DNA of 44,605 bases from Mesorhizobium sp. WSM3626 (GCF_000513935.1 NZ_AZUY01000052.1:1-44605), one strand, 5' to 3'; shown: positions 1 to 8,940, numbered from the stretch's first letter. Notes: generated from the sequence alone by a model not told the origin. A program made the numbers and translations.

Positions 1-103
1 ACCTCCAAAAATCAGCGTTGAATCTGATTTGCCCTTCCTTGGGAATCCCAACCCGTTAAATCGTCACTACGTCCTAGGTCCGCTTTCGCGACGTGACCCA
101 AGA

Positions 104-1309
104 TCAGCCGAGCGACAGTCTCGTCGTCTGGTGTCTCAGCACCAGGCCGACCGCGCCCAGCAATGCATCGTTCTCGGTGTGCTTGCCGACGATGATGCGC
201 GTGCGCAGGGCCGGAGCGACATCGCGGGACTTGATGAGTGTGTGGCGTTCATAGGACGCGATCAGCGGCGTCAACAGAATGTCGCCCGCCAACGCCATCT
301 GGCCCCCGATGATGATGAGCGGCGGATTGAGCACGGAGCCGATCAAGCCGAGACCCCGGCCGGCGATCTCGGCGGTATCCTCGATCATCCGCAACGCCCT
401 GACGTCGCCCTCCTTGGCCATCATGATGACATCGCCCATGGTGACCTGCCGTCGCACAACACGCGAAATCTGTTCCAGTGGCCGGGCAAAACTTGCATAG
501 AGTTCCAGGCATCCGCGATTGCCGCACCGACAAAGATCGCCGCCAGGATCGATGCTGATGTGTCCGAATTCGCCGGCGCCACCGGCGATGCCCGTCACCA
601 GCCGGCCATGCTGGACAATGGCGCCACCGACCCCCAGATCGATCTTGAACAGCACGAAATCGTCATGGCCGATTGCCGCACCCCACATCAGCTCCGCGAT
701 GGCGGAACAGTTGCTCTCGTTGTCGGCGAAGATGGGCTGTTCCAGGACGGGTCCGAACACGTCTCGTATGTTGACGCCGGCCCATGTTGGAACGATGCTC
801 GCGCGCAGGACCACCCCATCGCGGCTGACAGGACCAGAGACGGAAATACCAACCCCCAGGAGCCCCGCCACCGGCAGACCATTTTCCTCGTAAGATTGGG
901 CAATTGCCGATTTGGCCATCTGGGCCGCCTGTTGCGGTTGGTAGTCCAGCGCCATGGGGATAGTTTGTTCGGCAATGACGGAATGCGAGACATCGGCAAC
1001 AATCAGCCGTATCTGCTGAAGTCCCAGGTGAATTCCGACGCAGGTACCCGCTGTCGGATTGAGCGTCACGGCCGCGGCTGGCCTGCCGATGGCTCTAATC
1101 CCCTCGCGGCTGGTCGGGGTTTCGATCACCATGCCCGATTTTCTCAAGCCATTGAGCGCGGTTGAGACCGTCGAGCGCGCCAGACCGGTGACGCGCGTGA
1201 TCTGCGACGCCGAGAGGGCGCCGCGCTCGCTCAGGCAACGCACGATCATGCTCTCCGGCGATGCGGACGGCCTGTCGATCAGCCAGCTTCTAAGCGAAGG
1301 TTTTGTCAT
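104..1309 (-). CDS. ROK-family transcriptional repressor
   Basis: The 401-residue protein has an N-terminal winged helix (about residues 15-75, ending in a recognition-helix segment SASQITRVTGLARSTVSTAL) followed by a ROK sugar-kinase-like fold. The ROK zinc signature is visible as CRCGNRGCLELYAS, and the phosphate-binding segments read GVGISVSGPV and GVGGAIVQHG. ROK repressors sense sugars or sugar phosphates and usually control neighbouring sugar-uptake genes. The gene is divergent from the ABC transporter operon that starts at 1455, so local repression of that operon is the natural inference. The ATG at 1309 has no strong ribosome binding site, but no better start is seen. Length is normal for ROK repressors. 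The effector is unknown. Confidence 0.9.
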   Translation of the reverse strand: MTKPSLRSWLIDRPSASPESMIVRCLSERGALSASQITRVTGLARSTVSTALNGLRKSGMVIETPTSREGIRAIGRPAAAVTLNPTAGTCVGIHLGLQQIRLIVADVSHSVIAEQTIPMALDYQPQQAAQMAKSAIAQSYEENGLPVAGLLGVGISVSGPVSRDGVVLRASIVPTWAGVNIRDVFGPVLEQPIFADNESNCSAIAELMWGAAIGHDDFVLFKIDLGVGGAIVQHGRLVTGIAGGAGEFGHISIDPGGDLCRCGNRGCLELYASFARPLEQISRVVRRQVTMGDVIMMAKEGDVRALRMIEDTAEIAGRGLGLIGSVLNPPLIIIGGQMALAGDILLTPLIASYERHTLIKSRDVAPALRTRIIVGKHTENDALLGAVGLVLRHQTTRLSLG

Positions 1310-1454
1310 AGATCAACATAAACATCGTTGACTGATAGCTCCAATATGTCATCCTGAAAAGAACTCGAGATTAACGCATCTCGCCGGCGGCGGCTTCAAA
1401 CCGCGGCCATAAGCGGTCGATACGAACCGTGCAACACGATATGGGAGTGAAACT
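1310..1454. promoter_or_regulatory. Divergent intergenic control region (ROK gene / sugar operon)
   Basis: This 145-bp gap separates the two divergent starts and must carry both promoters and any ROK operator. A TTGACT hexamer is visible near 1328 on the + strand, but no convincing -10 at standard spacing follows it, so no promoter is assigned. The region is AT-rich relative to its surroundings. A GGGAGTG ribosome binding site precedes the ATG at 1455. Confidence 0.45.
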
Positions 1455-2720
1455 ATGAAATGCGTCATGACCGCCCTCGCGGCCGCTGTTGCGTGCACCT
1501 TTGTCGCCGGGGCAGCCTTCGCTGAACCCAAGACGAACCTGCTGCACCAATGGGCGACTGGATCGGACGCCCAGGCGATCGCCAAGCTCGGCGAGATGTT
1601 CACCGCCAAGGGCGGCAAATGGGAACAGACCTCGATCGCCGGTCACACGGCCAATACGCTGGCCAAGCTGCGTGCCGACGTGATCGCCGGCAACGCCCCG
1701 CCCGCTGTGCAGCTTAAAGGCCCGGAAATCGCCGAGTGGAACGAGACCGGCATGACTGCTGATCTCGACGAGCTGGCGGCCTCGGAAGGATGGGAGAAAG
1801 TGGTCGCGCCGGAATTGCTTCCGGTGATGAAGCCAACCGGCAAATGGGTCGCCGCTCCCATGAACATCCACCGCATCAACTGGCTCTGGGCCTCGCCGAA
1901 GGTCATGCAGGCCGCCGGCGTGGCGGAAATGCCCAAGACCTGGGCCGAGTTCAATGCGGCCTGCGACAAGATCGTCGCCTCGGGCAAGATCTGCATCTCG
2001 CATTCGACCGCCGACTGGACGGATTCGACGGTGTTCGAGGTGGTGCTCTACGGCCAGGACATCGATCTCTATCGCAAGGCCTTCGTCGAGGGCGATGTCG
2101 AATCCATGCGCAGCCCGGGGATGGTCAAGGCCTTCCAGCAGATGCGCCTGATGACAACCAAGTACATGGATCCGGGCATGGTTGGCCGCGACTGGGATTC
2201 GATGTCGGCGCTCGTGGGCAAGGGCGACGCGGCTTTCCACATCATGGGCGACTGGACGATCGGCCTGCTGACCGCCGCCGGCTTCAAGGAAGGCACGGAC
2301 TATGTCTGCGCCCAGGCACCGACCGATTGGGGCAAGCCCGGCTTCATCCTCAACTCGGACTCGGTCGTGTTCTTCAAGCAAAAGGATCAGGATTACATCG
2401 ACGGCCAGAAGCTGCTTGCTAGCCTGATCCTGTCCCCCGACTTCCAGACGGTCTTCAATCAGGCCAAGGGCTCGATCCCCGCGCGCCTTGATATCGATCT
2501 GTCGAAGGGCTTCAATCCATGCCAGCAGCTCTCGCAGAAGGATCTGCAGGCTTCCATCAAGGACGGCACGCTGGTCCGCTCGATGGCGCACAATATGACC
2601 ATCCCGCAGAAGATGCGCGGCGCGATCATGGACGCCATTACCGAGTTCGTAGCGACTCCCGACATGTCACCCGAGGACGGCGCCAGTGCGATGGCCGACG
2701 CGGCCGAAGCACAGAAGTAG
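1455..2720 (+). CDS. CUT1 ABC transporter, periplasmic sugar-binding protein
   Basis: The 421-residue protein is an extracellular solute-binding protein family 1 member. A Sec signal peptide (MKCVMTALAAAVACTFVAG followed by an AFA cleavage site) directs it to the periplasm, where it would deliver a sugar or polyol to the two permeases encoded downstream. The mature start (EPKTNLLHQWATGSDAQAI) and the NAPPAVQLKGPEIAEW segment are typical of glycerol-phosphate/maltose-type binding proteins. It is the first gene of a same-strand operon with two permeases, an ATPase and three catabolic enzymes. The stem-loop after its stop codon fits the common pattern of higher expression of the binding protein. 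The substrate cannot be read from the sequence. Confidence 0.93.
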   Translation: MKCVMTALAAAVACTFVAGAAFAEPKTNLLHQWATGSDAQAIAKLGEMFTAKGGKWEQTSIAGHTANTLAKLRADVIAGNAPPAVQLKGPEIAEWNETGMTADLDELAASEGWEKVVAPELLPVMKPTGKWVAAPMNIHRINWLWASPKVMQAAGVAEMPKTWAEFNAACDKIVASGKICISHSTADWTDSTVFEVVLYGQDIDLYRKAFVEGDVESMRSPGMVKAFQQMRLMTTKYMDPGMVGRDWDSMSALVGKGDAAFHIMGDWTIGLLTAAGFKEGTDYVCAQAPTDWGKPGFILNSDSVVFFKQKDQDYIDGQKLLASLILSPDFQTVFNQAKGSIPARLDIDLSKGFNPCQQLSQKDLQASIKDGTLVRSMAHNMTIPQKMRGAIMDAITEFVATPDMSPEDGASAMADAAEAQK

Positions 2721-2728
2721 ACGGGAAC

Positions 2729-2759
2729 GGCCGGGCGCAATTTCCATCCGCACCCGGCC
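2729..2759 (+). terminator. Intercistronic stem-loop after the binding-protein gene
   Basis: The arms GGCCGGG and CCCGGCC can pair around a 17-base loop, with no T-tract after them. This fits an mRNA-stabilising or attenuating hairpin between a binding-protein gene and its permeases better than a full terminator. Confidence 0.5.
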
Positions 2760-2786
2760 ATCCTCCATCCCAGTCCCGCGCCGCAA

Positions 2787-3722
2787 ATGTCAAATCACGA
2801 CCTGATCCTACCGACCCCGGCGCCCGCCCGCCCCTGGCGCGAGCGGCTGGGCTCAGCGATGCCCTTGCTGGTGCTCGGCCCGTCACTTGTGGCGAGCTTC
2901 GTCTACGTCTTCGTGTTCACGGGCTGGACACTCTACATCTCGCTTTCGAACTCCTCGCTGCTCCCCACCTACGGCTTCGTCGGCCTGGACAACTACGCCT
3001 CACTCTGGGCGAACCGGCGCTGGAACATCGCTTACAACAACCTTTTTCTCTTCAGCGGTTTCTACATCGTCGGCTCGATGGCGGTGGGACTGCTGCTGGC
3101 GATCCTGATCGACCAGCGCGTGCGCGGAGAAGCGGTCTGGCGCACGATCTTTCTCTATCCGTTGGCCGTCTCTTTCATCGTCACCGGCACGGTCTGGAGT
3201 TGGCTCTACAACCCGACCGACGGTATCCAGGCGATGGTGCGCGCATTGGGCTGGACGAATTTCAGTTTCGCACTCGCCAGCGACCGACACTATGCAATCT
3301 ATGCGGTGATCATCACCGGTGTCTGGCAGTCCTCGGGCTTTGCCATGGCGCTCTTCTTGGCGGGTCTGCGCTCGGTGGATTCGGACCTCGTCAAGGCCGC
3401 GCAGATCGACGGCGCATCGACCTTCCGCATCTATCGCAAAGTGCTTCTGCCGACGATTGCGCCGATCTTCCTGGCGGTCGCCGTCATCCAGATCCAATTC
3501 GCCATCAAGACCTTCGACCTCGTGGCGGCCCTGACGAAAGGGGGGCCGGGTATCTCGACCACGTTCCCTGCCATTTACGTTTATGACCTGATGTTCCAAC
3601 GCGGCCAAATCGGCGAAGGCGCCGCGGCGGCCATCATGATGCTTGCCGCTCTTGCCGTGGTGCTGGTGCCCTATTCGTTCTGGGTGGTTTGGCGCCGGCG
3701 CAAGGAAGCCGGCCATGGCTGA
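2787..3722 (+). CDS. CUT1 ABC transporter permease 1 (MalF/UgpA-type)
   Basis: The 311-residue inner-membrane protein has about six hydrophobic segments, the first near residues 28-52 (LVLGPSLVASFVYVFVFTG). The EAA loop that docks onto the ATPase reads AAQIDGASTFRIYRKVLLP (about residues 206-224). It would form the heterodimeric channel with the permease encoded by the next gene. The stop codon lies inside the start of that gene (8-nt overlap, ATG at 3715 and TGA at 3720-3722), which suggests translational coupling. Confidence 0.93.
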   Translation: MSNHDLILPTPAPARPWRERLGSAMPLLVLGPSLVASFVYVFVFTGWTLYISLSNSSLLPTYGFVGLDNYASLWANRRWNIAYNNLFLFSGFYIVGSMAVGLLLAILIDQRVRGEAVWRTIFLYPLAVSFIVTGTVWSWLYNPTDGIQAMVRALGWTNFSFALASDRHYAIYAVIITGVWQSSGFAMALFLAGLRSVDSDLVKAAQIDGASTFRIYRKVLLPTIAPIFLAVAVIQIQFAIKTFDLVAALTKGGPGISTTFPAIYVYDLMFQRGQIGEGAAAAIMMLAALAVVLVPYSFWVVWRRRKEAGHG

Positions 3723-4620
3723 CGTCTCGCTGGACCAGGTGCAGGATCATCACGCATCCACAGTTGCGGCACGCAGGCATTTCCTCGCCCGCTTCGTCAT
3801 CTATGGGCTGCTGGTCATCTTCGCGGCGATCTACCTGGTCCCGTTGTTGGTCGTGGTGCTGAATTCATTCCGCGATCAGCAAGAGATCGCGCGCAACGGG
3901 TTGATCTCGCTGCCACGCAGCTTCCGCCTCGAAGCTTGGGGCCAGGCCTGGAGCACCTATTGCATCGGCGGCACCTGCGAGGGCATGCAGCGCAACTTCT
4001 ACAACTCCCTGAAAATGACGATCCCTGCGACAATCATCTCGACGGCGGTCGGCGCGATGAACGGTTACATCCTGTCGAAATGGCTTTTCAAGGGTTCGGA
4101 AGCGCTGTTCACCTGCATGCTGCTCGGCGTCTTCATTCCGGGCCAGATCTCGTTGATGCCCTGGGCGTTCATCCTCGGCAATCTGGGCCTCAGCAATTCG
4201 GTCTACGGACTTGTACTCATCCACGTTATACAGGGCATTTCGTTCACCACCCTGTTCTGCCGCAACTACTACGTCAGCATCCCCGACGATCTGATCAAGG
4301 CGGCACGCATCGACGGTGCAGGCTTCTGGCGCATCTTCCGCAAGATTATTCTGCCGCTCTCCTCACCGATCCTCATCGTCACGGTGATCTGGCAATTCAC
4401 CGGCATCTGGAACGAATATCTGTTCGGTGTCGTCTTCACCTCCGGGCAGCAACAGCCGATCACGGCCGCGCTCGTCGCGCTGACGGCAAGCGGCACCAAC
4501 GTACGCGCCTACGATGTCATGAGCGCCGCCGTGCTGATCGGCGCGCTGCCGCCGCTGCTAATCTATCTCTTCGGCGGCAAGTATTTCGTCCGCGGCCTGA
4601 CCCAGGGCGCGATCAAGTGA
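3715..4620 (+). CDS. CUT1 ABC transporter permease 2 (MalG/UgpE-type)
   Basis: The 301-residue permease is the second subunit of the channel. Membrane segments begin at about residue 28 (FVIYGLLVIFAAIYLVPLL), and the EAA loop is AARIDGAGFWRIFRKIILP. The reading frame is open further upstream (to 3643), but the ATG at 3715 gives the family's usual N-terminus and a short overlap with the preceding gene, so the upstream codons are treated as an out-of-frame extension. The C-terminus (GGKYFVRGLTQGAIK) is the canonical end of this family. Confidence 0.92.
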   Translation: MADVSLDQVQDHHASTVAARRHFLARFVIYGLLVIFAAIYLVPLLVVVLNSFRDQQEIARNGLISLPRSFRLEAWGQAWSTYCIGGTCEGMQRNFYNSLKMTIPATIISTAVGAMNGYILSKWLFKGSEALFTCMLLGVFIPGQISLMPWAFILGNLGLSNSVYGLVLIHVIQGISFTTLFCRNYYVSIPDDLIKAARIDGAGFWRIFRKIILPLSSPILIVTVIWQFTGIWNEYLFGVVFTSGQQQPITAALVALTASGTNVRAYDVMSAAVLIGALPPLLIYLFGGKYFVRGLTQGAIK

Positions 4621-4672
4621 GCGGAGCCTGTCTCATGTCGCCGATCGTCCCGTCCCGGAAGAAGGGCATCGC

Positions 4673-5779
4673 ATGTCGACACTGACCATCCGATCCCTGC
4701 GCAAGAACTTCGGCGCGGTCGAGGTGCTGAAGGGCATCGATCTCGAGGCGCAGAACGGCGAGTTCATCGCGCTGGTCGGACCGTCCGGCTGCGGCAAGTC
4801 CACCCTGCTGGCGATGATCGCCGGGCTGGAAACCGTAACCTCCGGCGAGATCCGCATCGACGGAAGGCTGGTCAATTCGGTTGCGCCGAAAGACCGCGAC
4901 ATCGCCATGGTGTTTCAGTCCTACGCGCTTTACCCGACGATGACGGTGCGCGAGAACATCACCTTCGGCATGGAAAGCCGCCGAGTGCCGAAGCCGCAGC
5001 AGGACGAGGCCGTCAAGCGGGTCGCCGCCTTCCTGCAGATCGAGCCGCTGCTTGAGCGCAAGCCCGGACAGCTTTCAGGCGGCCAGCGCCAGCGCGTCGC
5101 GATGGGCCGGGCGCTGGTGCGGGATCCGAAACTGTTCCTGTTCGACGAGCCACTCTCCAATCTCGACGCCAAGCTGCGCGTCGACATGCGTACTGAAATC
5201 AAGAAGCTGCATCACCGCGTCGGCAAGACCACGGTTTACGTCACCCACGATCAGGTCGAGGCGATGACACTCGCCTCGCGCATCGCCGTGATGCATCAGG
5301 GCTCGGTCCAGCAATTCGATGAGCCCGCCACGGTCTACAACCGTCCGGCTAACATGTTCGTCGCGGGCTTCATGGGCTCGCCCGCGATGAACTTCCTGCC
5401 GGCCGAACTGAGCGAAGAAGGCGGTCGCCCAGCCGTCGCCTTGCAGACCGCCAATGGCAAGACGGTCAGCCTGTCGATCGTCCAGACGCTTCCATCCGAT
5501 ACGCCGCGACAGCTCGTGCTCGGCGTCCGGCCGGAGCACATCTACCGGTTTGATCCCGATCTTGCGCGTCGCAAGCCAAGCATCGCGCAAATCGATGCCG
5601 TGGTCGAACTGGTGGAGCCGACAGGTGCGGAGACCATGGCCGTTCTGCGCCTGGGCGCCAAGGAGATCACCGGTCGTTTCGACCCCGACGGCACGCCACG
5701 GATGGGTGAGACGGTGACGCTCGGCATCGACATGGCGCGCGCGTGCTTGTTCGACCCGACAACCCAACGCCTGATCTGA
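4673..5779 (+). CDS. Sugar ABC transporter ATP-binding protein (UgpC/MalK-type)
   Basis: The 368-residue cytoplasmic ATPase powers the CUT1 importer. All motifs are intact: Walker A GPSGCGKST, Q-loop VFQSYALYP, signature LSGGQRQR, Walker B LFLFDEPLSNLDA and switch histidine VTHDQ. The C-terminal third (from about residue 240) is the OB-fold regulatory extension (TOBE type) found in MalK/UgpC subunits, with the LGVRPEH segment. The start at 4673 leaves a 52-bp gap after the second permease. Its neighbours and orientation place it in the operon starting at 1455. Confidence 0.95.
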   Translation: MSTLTIRSLRKNFGAVEVLKGIDLEAQNGEFIALVGPSGCGKSTLLAMIAGLETVTSGEIRIDGRLVNSVAPKDRDIAMVFQSYALYPTMTVRENITFGMESRRVPKPQQDEAVKRVAAFLQIEPLLERKPGQLSGGQRQRVAMGRALVRDPKLFLFDEPLSNLDAKLRVDMRTEIKKLHHRVGKTTVYVTHDQVEAMTLASRIAVMHQGSVQQFDEPATVYNRPANMFVAGFMGSPAMNFLPAELSEEGGRPAVALQTANGKTVSLSIVQTLPSDTPRQLVLGVRPEHIYRFDPDLARRKPSIAQIDAVVELVEPTGAETMAVLRLGAKEITGRFDPDGTPRMGETVTLGIDMARACLFDPTTQRLI

Positions 5780-5793
5780 AGAGAGCTCCGCAT

Positions 5794-6561
5794 TTGTCCT
5801 TTGCCACCTATCCGAGCCTGGCCGACCGTGTCGTGCTGATCACCGGCGGCGCGTCGGGCATCGGCGCCGATACGGTCCGAGCCTTCGCCGCCAATGGCGC
5901 ACGCGTCGCGTTTTTCGATCTGCAGCAGGAGGCTGGCGAGGAGCTCGCGCGGGAACTCGCCACCACGGCAGCGCACACGCCGCTGTTCATCCGCTGCGAC
6001 GTGACCGATATTGCCGCCCTCCAGGCTGCGATCGGCACGGTGCGCGACCGCCTCGGACCTGTAGCGGTGCTGGTCAACAACGCCGCTGACGACAATCGCC
6101 ACCCAGTCGCCGACGTGACGCTGGAGTACTGGGACCATGCCCAGGACGTGAACCTCAGGCACCATTTCTTTGCCGCCCAGGCCGTGCATCCGCACATGAA
6201 CGAATTGGGCTTTGGTTCGATCATCAATTTTTCCTCGATCGCCTGGCGTTTCGGCGCGTCGGACATGGCCCCCTATGCGACTGCCAAGGCTGCGGTGGTC
6301 GGGTTAACATTCGCGCTGGCGCGGGCGTTTGGCCCCGACAACATCCGCGTCAACGCCATCGAGCCGGGTGCCGTCATCACCGACCGACAACGGCAGCTTT
6401 GGTATAAGACGCAGGCGTCGGTCGACCAGGTCGTGCAGCGCCAGATGATCCGCCGGGTTCTGCTCGGCGAGGAGATCGCGCGAACAGTGCTCTTCCTCGC
6501 CGCCGACGACAGCCGGATGATCACCAAGCAGTCGATCACCGTGGACGCCGGCCTGCGATGA
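5794..6561 (+). CDS. Short-chain dehydrogenase/reductase (classical SDR), first copy
   Basis: The protein is about 255 residues from a TTG start at 5794, preceded by a GAAGAGAG ribosome binding site. An ATG at 5743 is in frame but would overlap the ATPase gene by 37 nt, so TTG is preferred. NAD(P)-binding motif TGGASGIG, the NNAA structural motif and the catalytic Ser/Tyr/Lys (IINFSS and YATAK) are all present. The C-terminus (TKQSITVDAGLR) is typical of oxidoreductases acting on sugars or polyols. In this operon it probably oxidises the imported sugar or a derived intermediate. The exact substrate is unknown. Confidence 0.88.
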   Translation: MSFATYPSLADRVVLITGGASGIGADTVRAFAANGARVAFFDLQQEAGEELARELATTAAHTPLFIRCDVTDIAALQAAIGTVRDRLGPVAVLVNNAADDNRHPVADVTLEYWDHAQDVNLRHHFFAAQAVHPHMNELGFGSIINFSSIAWRFGASDMAPYATAKAAVVGLTFALARAFGPDNIRVNAIEPGAVITDRQRQLWYKTQASVDQVVQRQMIRRVLLGEEIARTVLFLAADDSRMITKQSITVDAGLR

Positions 6562-6587
6562 CCCCACCCCAATCAAAGGATCGCTCC

Positions 6588-7568
6588 ATGCTCCAGGTCG
6601 GCCTGAACCCCTACGGTCTGACCTATCATCTCGGCCTCCAGGCCCGCGGCACGCAACGCGCCAATCCCAAGCCGGCAGGGCTGGAAGGTTTCATCGCGCT
6701 CGCGACCGAACTCGACGCGCGGGTGCTGGAGATCTGGGTGCCATGGCTGACGGAGCTTTCCGACGACGCGGTCATCGCGCTGCGCGAAAGGCTCGCCGGG
6801 CTCGGCATCACGTCGATCGTCAGCGGCGGCCTTCTGGTGGGCGAACCGCTCGACGAGGCATTTCGGGCCGCGCGCCTGCTGCGGGCCAAGATCATCCGAA
6901 CCGCGCTGACGCCGGTTCTGTGTGGCGACCGGAACGCCGCCGGTGAGAAGTGGAGCGAGTTCGCCGGCATCATTCGAGAAAGACTGAAGGAATTGGGTCC
7001 CCGCGCGCTTGCCGAAGGCCATGTCCTTGCGATCGAAAACCACCAGGACTTCACCAGCCAGGAACTCGTCGATTTCTGCGCTCTCGGCGGCGAAGGCGTC
7101 GGCGTCACCTTCGACACCGGCAACACATTCCCCGTCGGCGAAGCGCCGCTTGATTTTGTCAGGCGGATCGCACCGCATGTCCGTCATGTCCACCTCAAGG
7201 ATTACCGGGTGCAATTCACGACCGAAGGCTATCGGCTGATCCGTTGCGCCATCGGCGATGGCGCGGTGCCATTTCCCGAACTGTTCGCACTTCTTGCCGA
7301 ACACCACGATCGCATGACCGCCGTTCTCGAACCGGGCGCATTGGAGGCGCGGCATGTCCGCTTTCTCAGCGACGACTGGTGGCACGGCTATCCGCCGAAG
7401 ACGGCGCGCGAATTTGCCGCCTGCCTGCGAGCCGCGCAGCGCAATCGGCTGCCCGACGATGCCGACTACCGCACCCCTTGGGAGCGCGAAGACGACGGTT
7501 CCCTGGTATCCTATGAGCTCGAAATGATCCGGCGCAGCGCCGCCAACATGCACAACCTGGTTTGGTGA
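6588..7568 (+). CDS. Sugar phosphate isomerase/epimerase-like TIM-barrel protein
   Basis: The protein is about 326 residues and belongs to the xylose-isomerase-like TIM barrel (AP endonuclease 2) superfamily. Metal-binding segments are visible: VLAIENHQDF, GVTFDTGN, HVRHVHLKDY and AVLEPGALE. Such proteins isomerise or epimerise sugars, inosose or hydroxypyruvate in catabolic operons. The start at 6588 follows an AAAGGA ribosome binding site 7 nt upstream. An alternative ATG at 6558 overlaps the previous stop as ATGA but lacks a clear site. Lying between two SDR genes, it most likely handles the keto-sugar produced by one of them (inference). Confidence 0.85.
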   Translation: MLQVGLNPYGLTYHLGLQARGTQRANPKPAGLEGFIALATELDARVLEIWVPWLTELSDDAVIALRERLAGLGITSIVSGGLLVGEPLDEAFRAARLLRAKIIRTALTPVLCGDRNAAGEKWSEFAGIIRERLKELGPRALAEGHVLAIENHQDFTSQELVDFCALGGEGVGVTFDTGNTFPVGEAPLDFVRRIAPHVRHVHLKDYRVQFTTEGYRLIRCAIGDGAVPFPELFALLAEHHDRMTAVLEPGALEARHVRFLSDDWWHGYPPKTAREFAACLRAAQRNRLPDDADYRTPWEREDDGSLVSYELEMIRRSAANMHNLVW

Positions 7569-7584
7569 AAGTGGAGAAGATCTG

Positions 7585-8397
7585 GTGACGACGCGTGAAC
7601 TCGATGGATTGACCGCCTTTGTAACCGGCTCCGGCCGTGGCCTCGGTCGCGTGATGGCCGAGCGCCTGGCGGAACTCGGCGCCAATGTCGCGATCCACGA
7701 CATGGACGAAACAGCGCCGGCCAAATATGGCGAGTTCGCCAATCTCGGCGAAGTGGTCGAGCGCCTGAAGCGTCATGGGAGGAAGGTCATGTCGGTGACC
7801 GGCAACATTGGCGACCAGAAGGCGGTAGCCGAGATGAAGCGCAAGATCGAGGCTGATCTCGGTGACGTGCATGTGCTGGTCAATTGTGCCGGCGGCGACA
7901 TCGGCGCCAAGGGCGGCAAGCCGAACCCGAACAACGCTCTCGACATCGAACTCGAGGACATCCGCGTGCTGACCGAGAACAATTTGATCGGCACCATGCT
8001 GGTCTGCCAGGCCTTCGTGCCGCCGATGAAGCAGCGCGGCGGCGGCTCCGTCATCAACATCGCCTCGGCGGCGGCACATCTCGGCTGCTCGCCCGAAGTC
8101 GTCTATTCCACGCTGAAGGCCGCGGTCGTGCATTACACGCGCTGCCTCGCCAAGGAACTGATGGACGACGGCGTGCGCATCAACGCGGTCAGCCCCGGCG
8201 CCACCAAGACGGCACGGTTCCAGGCGACCCGCGTGGTCGATCCCCAGCGCATGGATTCTAGCAAGAAATCGCTGAACCGCTATGCAGAGCCGGAAGAGAT
8301 CGCCGAGGCGGTAGCCTTTCTCGCCGGTCCGCGCGCGCGCTTCATCAACGGCCAGGTCATCCGCGTCGATGGTGGTTTCACGATCTTTCCAGGTTGA
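7585..8397 (+). CDS. Short-chain dehydrogenase/reductase, second copy
   Basis: The 270-residue SDR uses a GTG start at 7585, preceded by a GTGGAGAAG ribosome binding site 16 nt after the previous stop. The cofactor motif TGSGRGLG, the catalytic Ser of INIASAAAH and the YSTLK tyrosine/lysine are present. A short insertion (GDIGAKGGKPNPNNALDI, about residues 105-122) extends the region after the NCAGG motif. It is clearly diverged from the SDR at 5794, so the pair is not a recent duplication. It is the last gene of the operon. The product is probably a second oxidation or reduction step on the imported sugar. Confidence 0.9.
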   Translation: MTTRELDGLTAFVTGSGRGLGRVMAERLAELGANVAIHDMDETAPAKYGEFANLGEVVERLKRHGRKVMSVTGNIGDQKAVAEMKRKIEADLGDVHVLVNCAGGDIGAKGGKPNPNNALDIELEDIRVLTENNLIGTMLVCQAFVPPMKQRGGGSVINIASAAAHLGCSPEVVYSTLKAAVVHYTRCLAKELMDDGVRINAVSPGATKTARFQATRVVDPQRMDSSKKSLNRYAEPEEIAEAVAFLAGPRARFINGQVIRVDGGFTIFPG

Positions 8398-8462
8398 ATG
8401 GCCGCCGTTTGGCGATGTCCGCTTTTGGCGACGTGACGCGACCGGATGAATGACGGGCAATG

Positions 8463-8710
8463 GCGCAAAGCTGCCATTCGGTAGAAGATGAATGCGGTCA
8501 GCCAGTGGCTGGATCAGCTTCTTGAATCAATTTGGGCGAACCGCTTCGTAACCCCTTGACAAATAACGATTATGTTAGTCGCGGAGGGTGTGGGATCGCA
8601 AAAGAAAATCAATGGTTTACCGGATGGTTAGCCAACCCATATCCTTCGTATCGTCTCGTATGGTCTGGCGAACCTGAGGATCAGTAGGAAGACTGGTTTT
8701 TCAATGCAAC
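8463..8710 (+). repeat. Dispersed direct repeat, copy 1 of 4 (best preserved)
   Basis: The copy begins at GCGCAAAGCTGCC and runs to TTTTTCAATGCAA. It resembles the segments at 18524, 25168 and 29377, all in the same orientation. It contains two short frames that end in stops at matching points: frame A (ending ...QWLDQLLES and a TGA at 8557-8559) and frame B (from TTG 8556 to TAG 8685-8687). The two overlap as TTGA. No terminal inverted repeats or target duplications are obvious. It lies just downstream of the catabolic operon and marks the left edge of the accessory region. Confidence 0.8.
8556..8687 (+). CDS. Possible 43-residue aromatic-rich peptide inside repeat copy 1
   Basis: The frame opens with TTG, overlapping the stop of the upstream frame as TTGA, and encodes 43 residues with an N-terminal part containing SRGGCG and a tail rich in Trp, Tyr and Pro (WLANPYPSYRLVWSGEP). 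The tail is conserved at the amino-acid level in copies 2 and 4, with conservative exchanges (Arg/Asp, Leu/Ile, Leu/Phe), which hints at past coding selection. Copy 2 has an in-frame stop (cgc tga), so only copy 1 is open. It may be the end of a lost mobile-element gene and not a free peptide. No family is recognised. Confidence 0.3.
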   Translation: MTNNDYVSRGGCGIAKENQWFTGWLANPYPSYRLVWSGEPEDQ

Positions 8711-8940
8711 GGCATTTCTCTTTCCTACAAGGGGTTCAGTAAGCGACCATAAGGAGCGCGGCCTTACTCGGGGACTTTCGTACGCCTGCCGGCGCCCGAA
8801 ACTCTTATATGGGGATGGTCAACTACAAACGGCGTCACGTCGACATTGTCATGTACCTCCGGGGCAATCCGTAGATCCCATTCGATGAGTCCGTTTGCGT
8901 GACGCGGTTCGCGGACGAACCCAGTCCACCTTATATTCGG
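8711..8940. other. Intergenic, no gene seen
   Basis: The sequence between repeat copy 1 and the next possible gene shows no protein-like frame, RNA gene or strong hairpin on either strand. Confidence 0.5.

Noticed and set aside
29..1165. Long plus-strand open frame of 378 codons opposite the ROK gene
   Set aside because: It is antisense to a clear ROK protein, with Arg/Asp-rich composition typical of shadow frames in GC-rich DNA.
1371..2591. 406-codon minus-strand frame opposite the sugar-binding protein gene
   Set aside because: It is a mirror of the coding strand with no start site or domain; the plus-strand protein is unambiguous.
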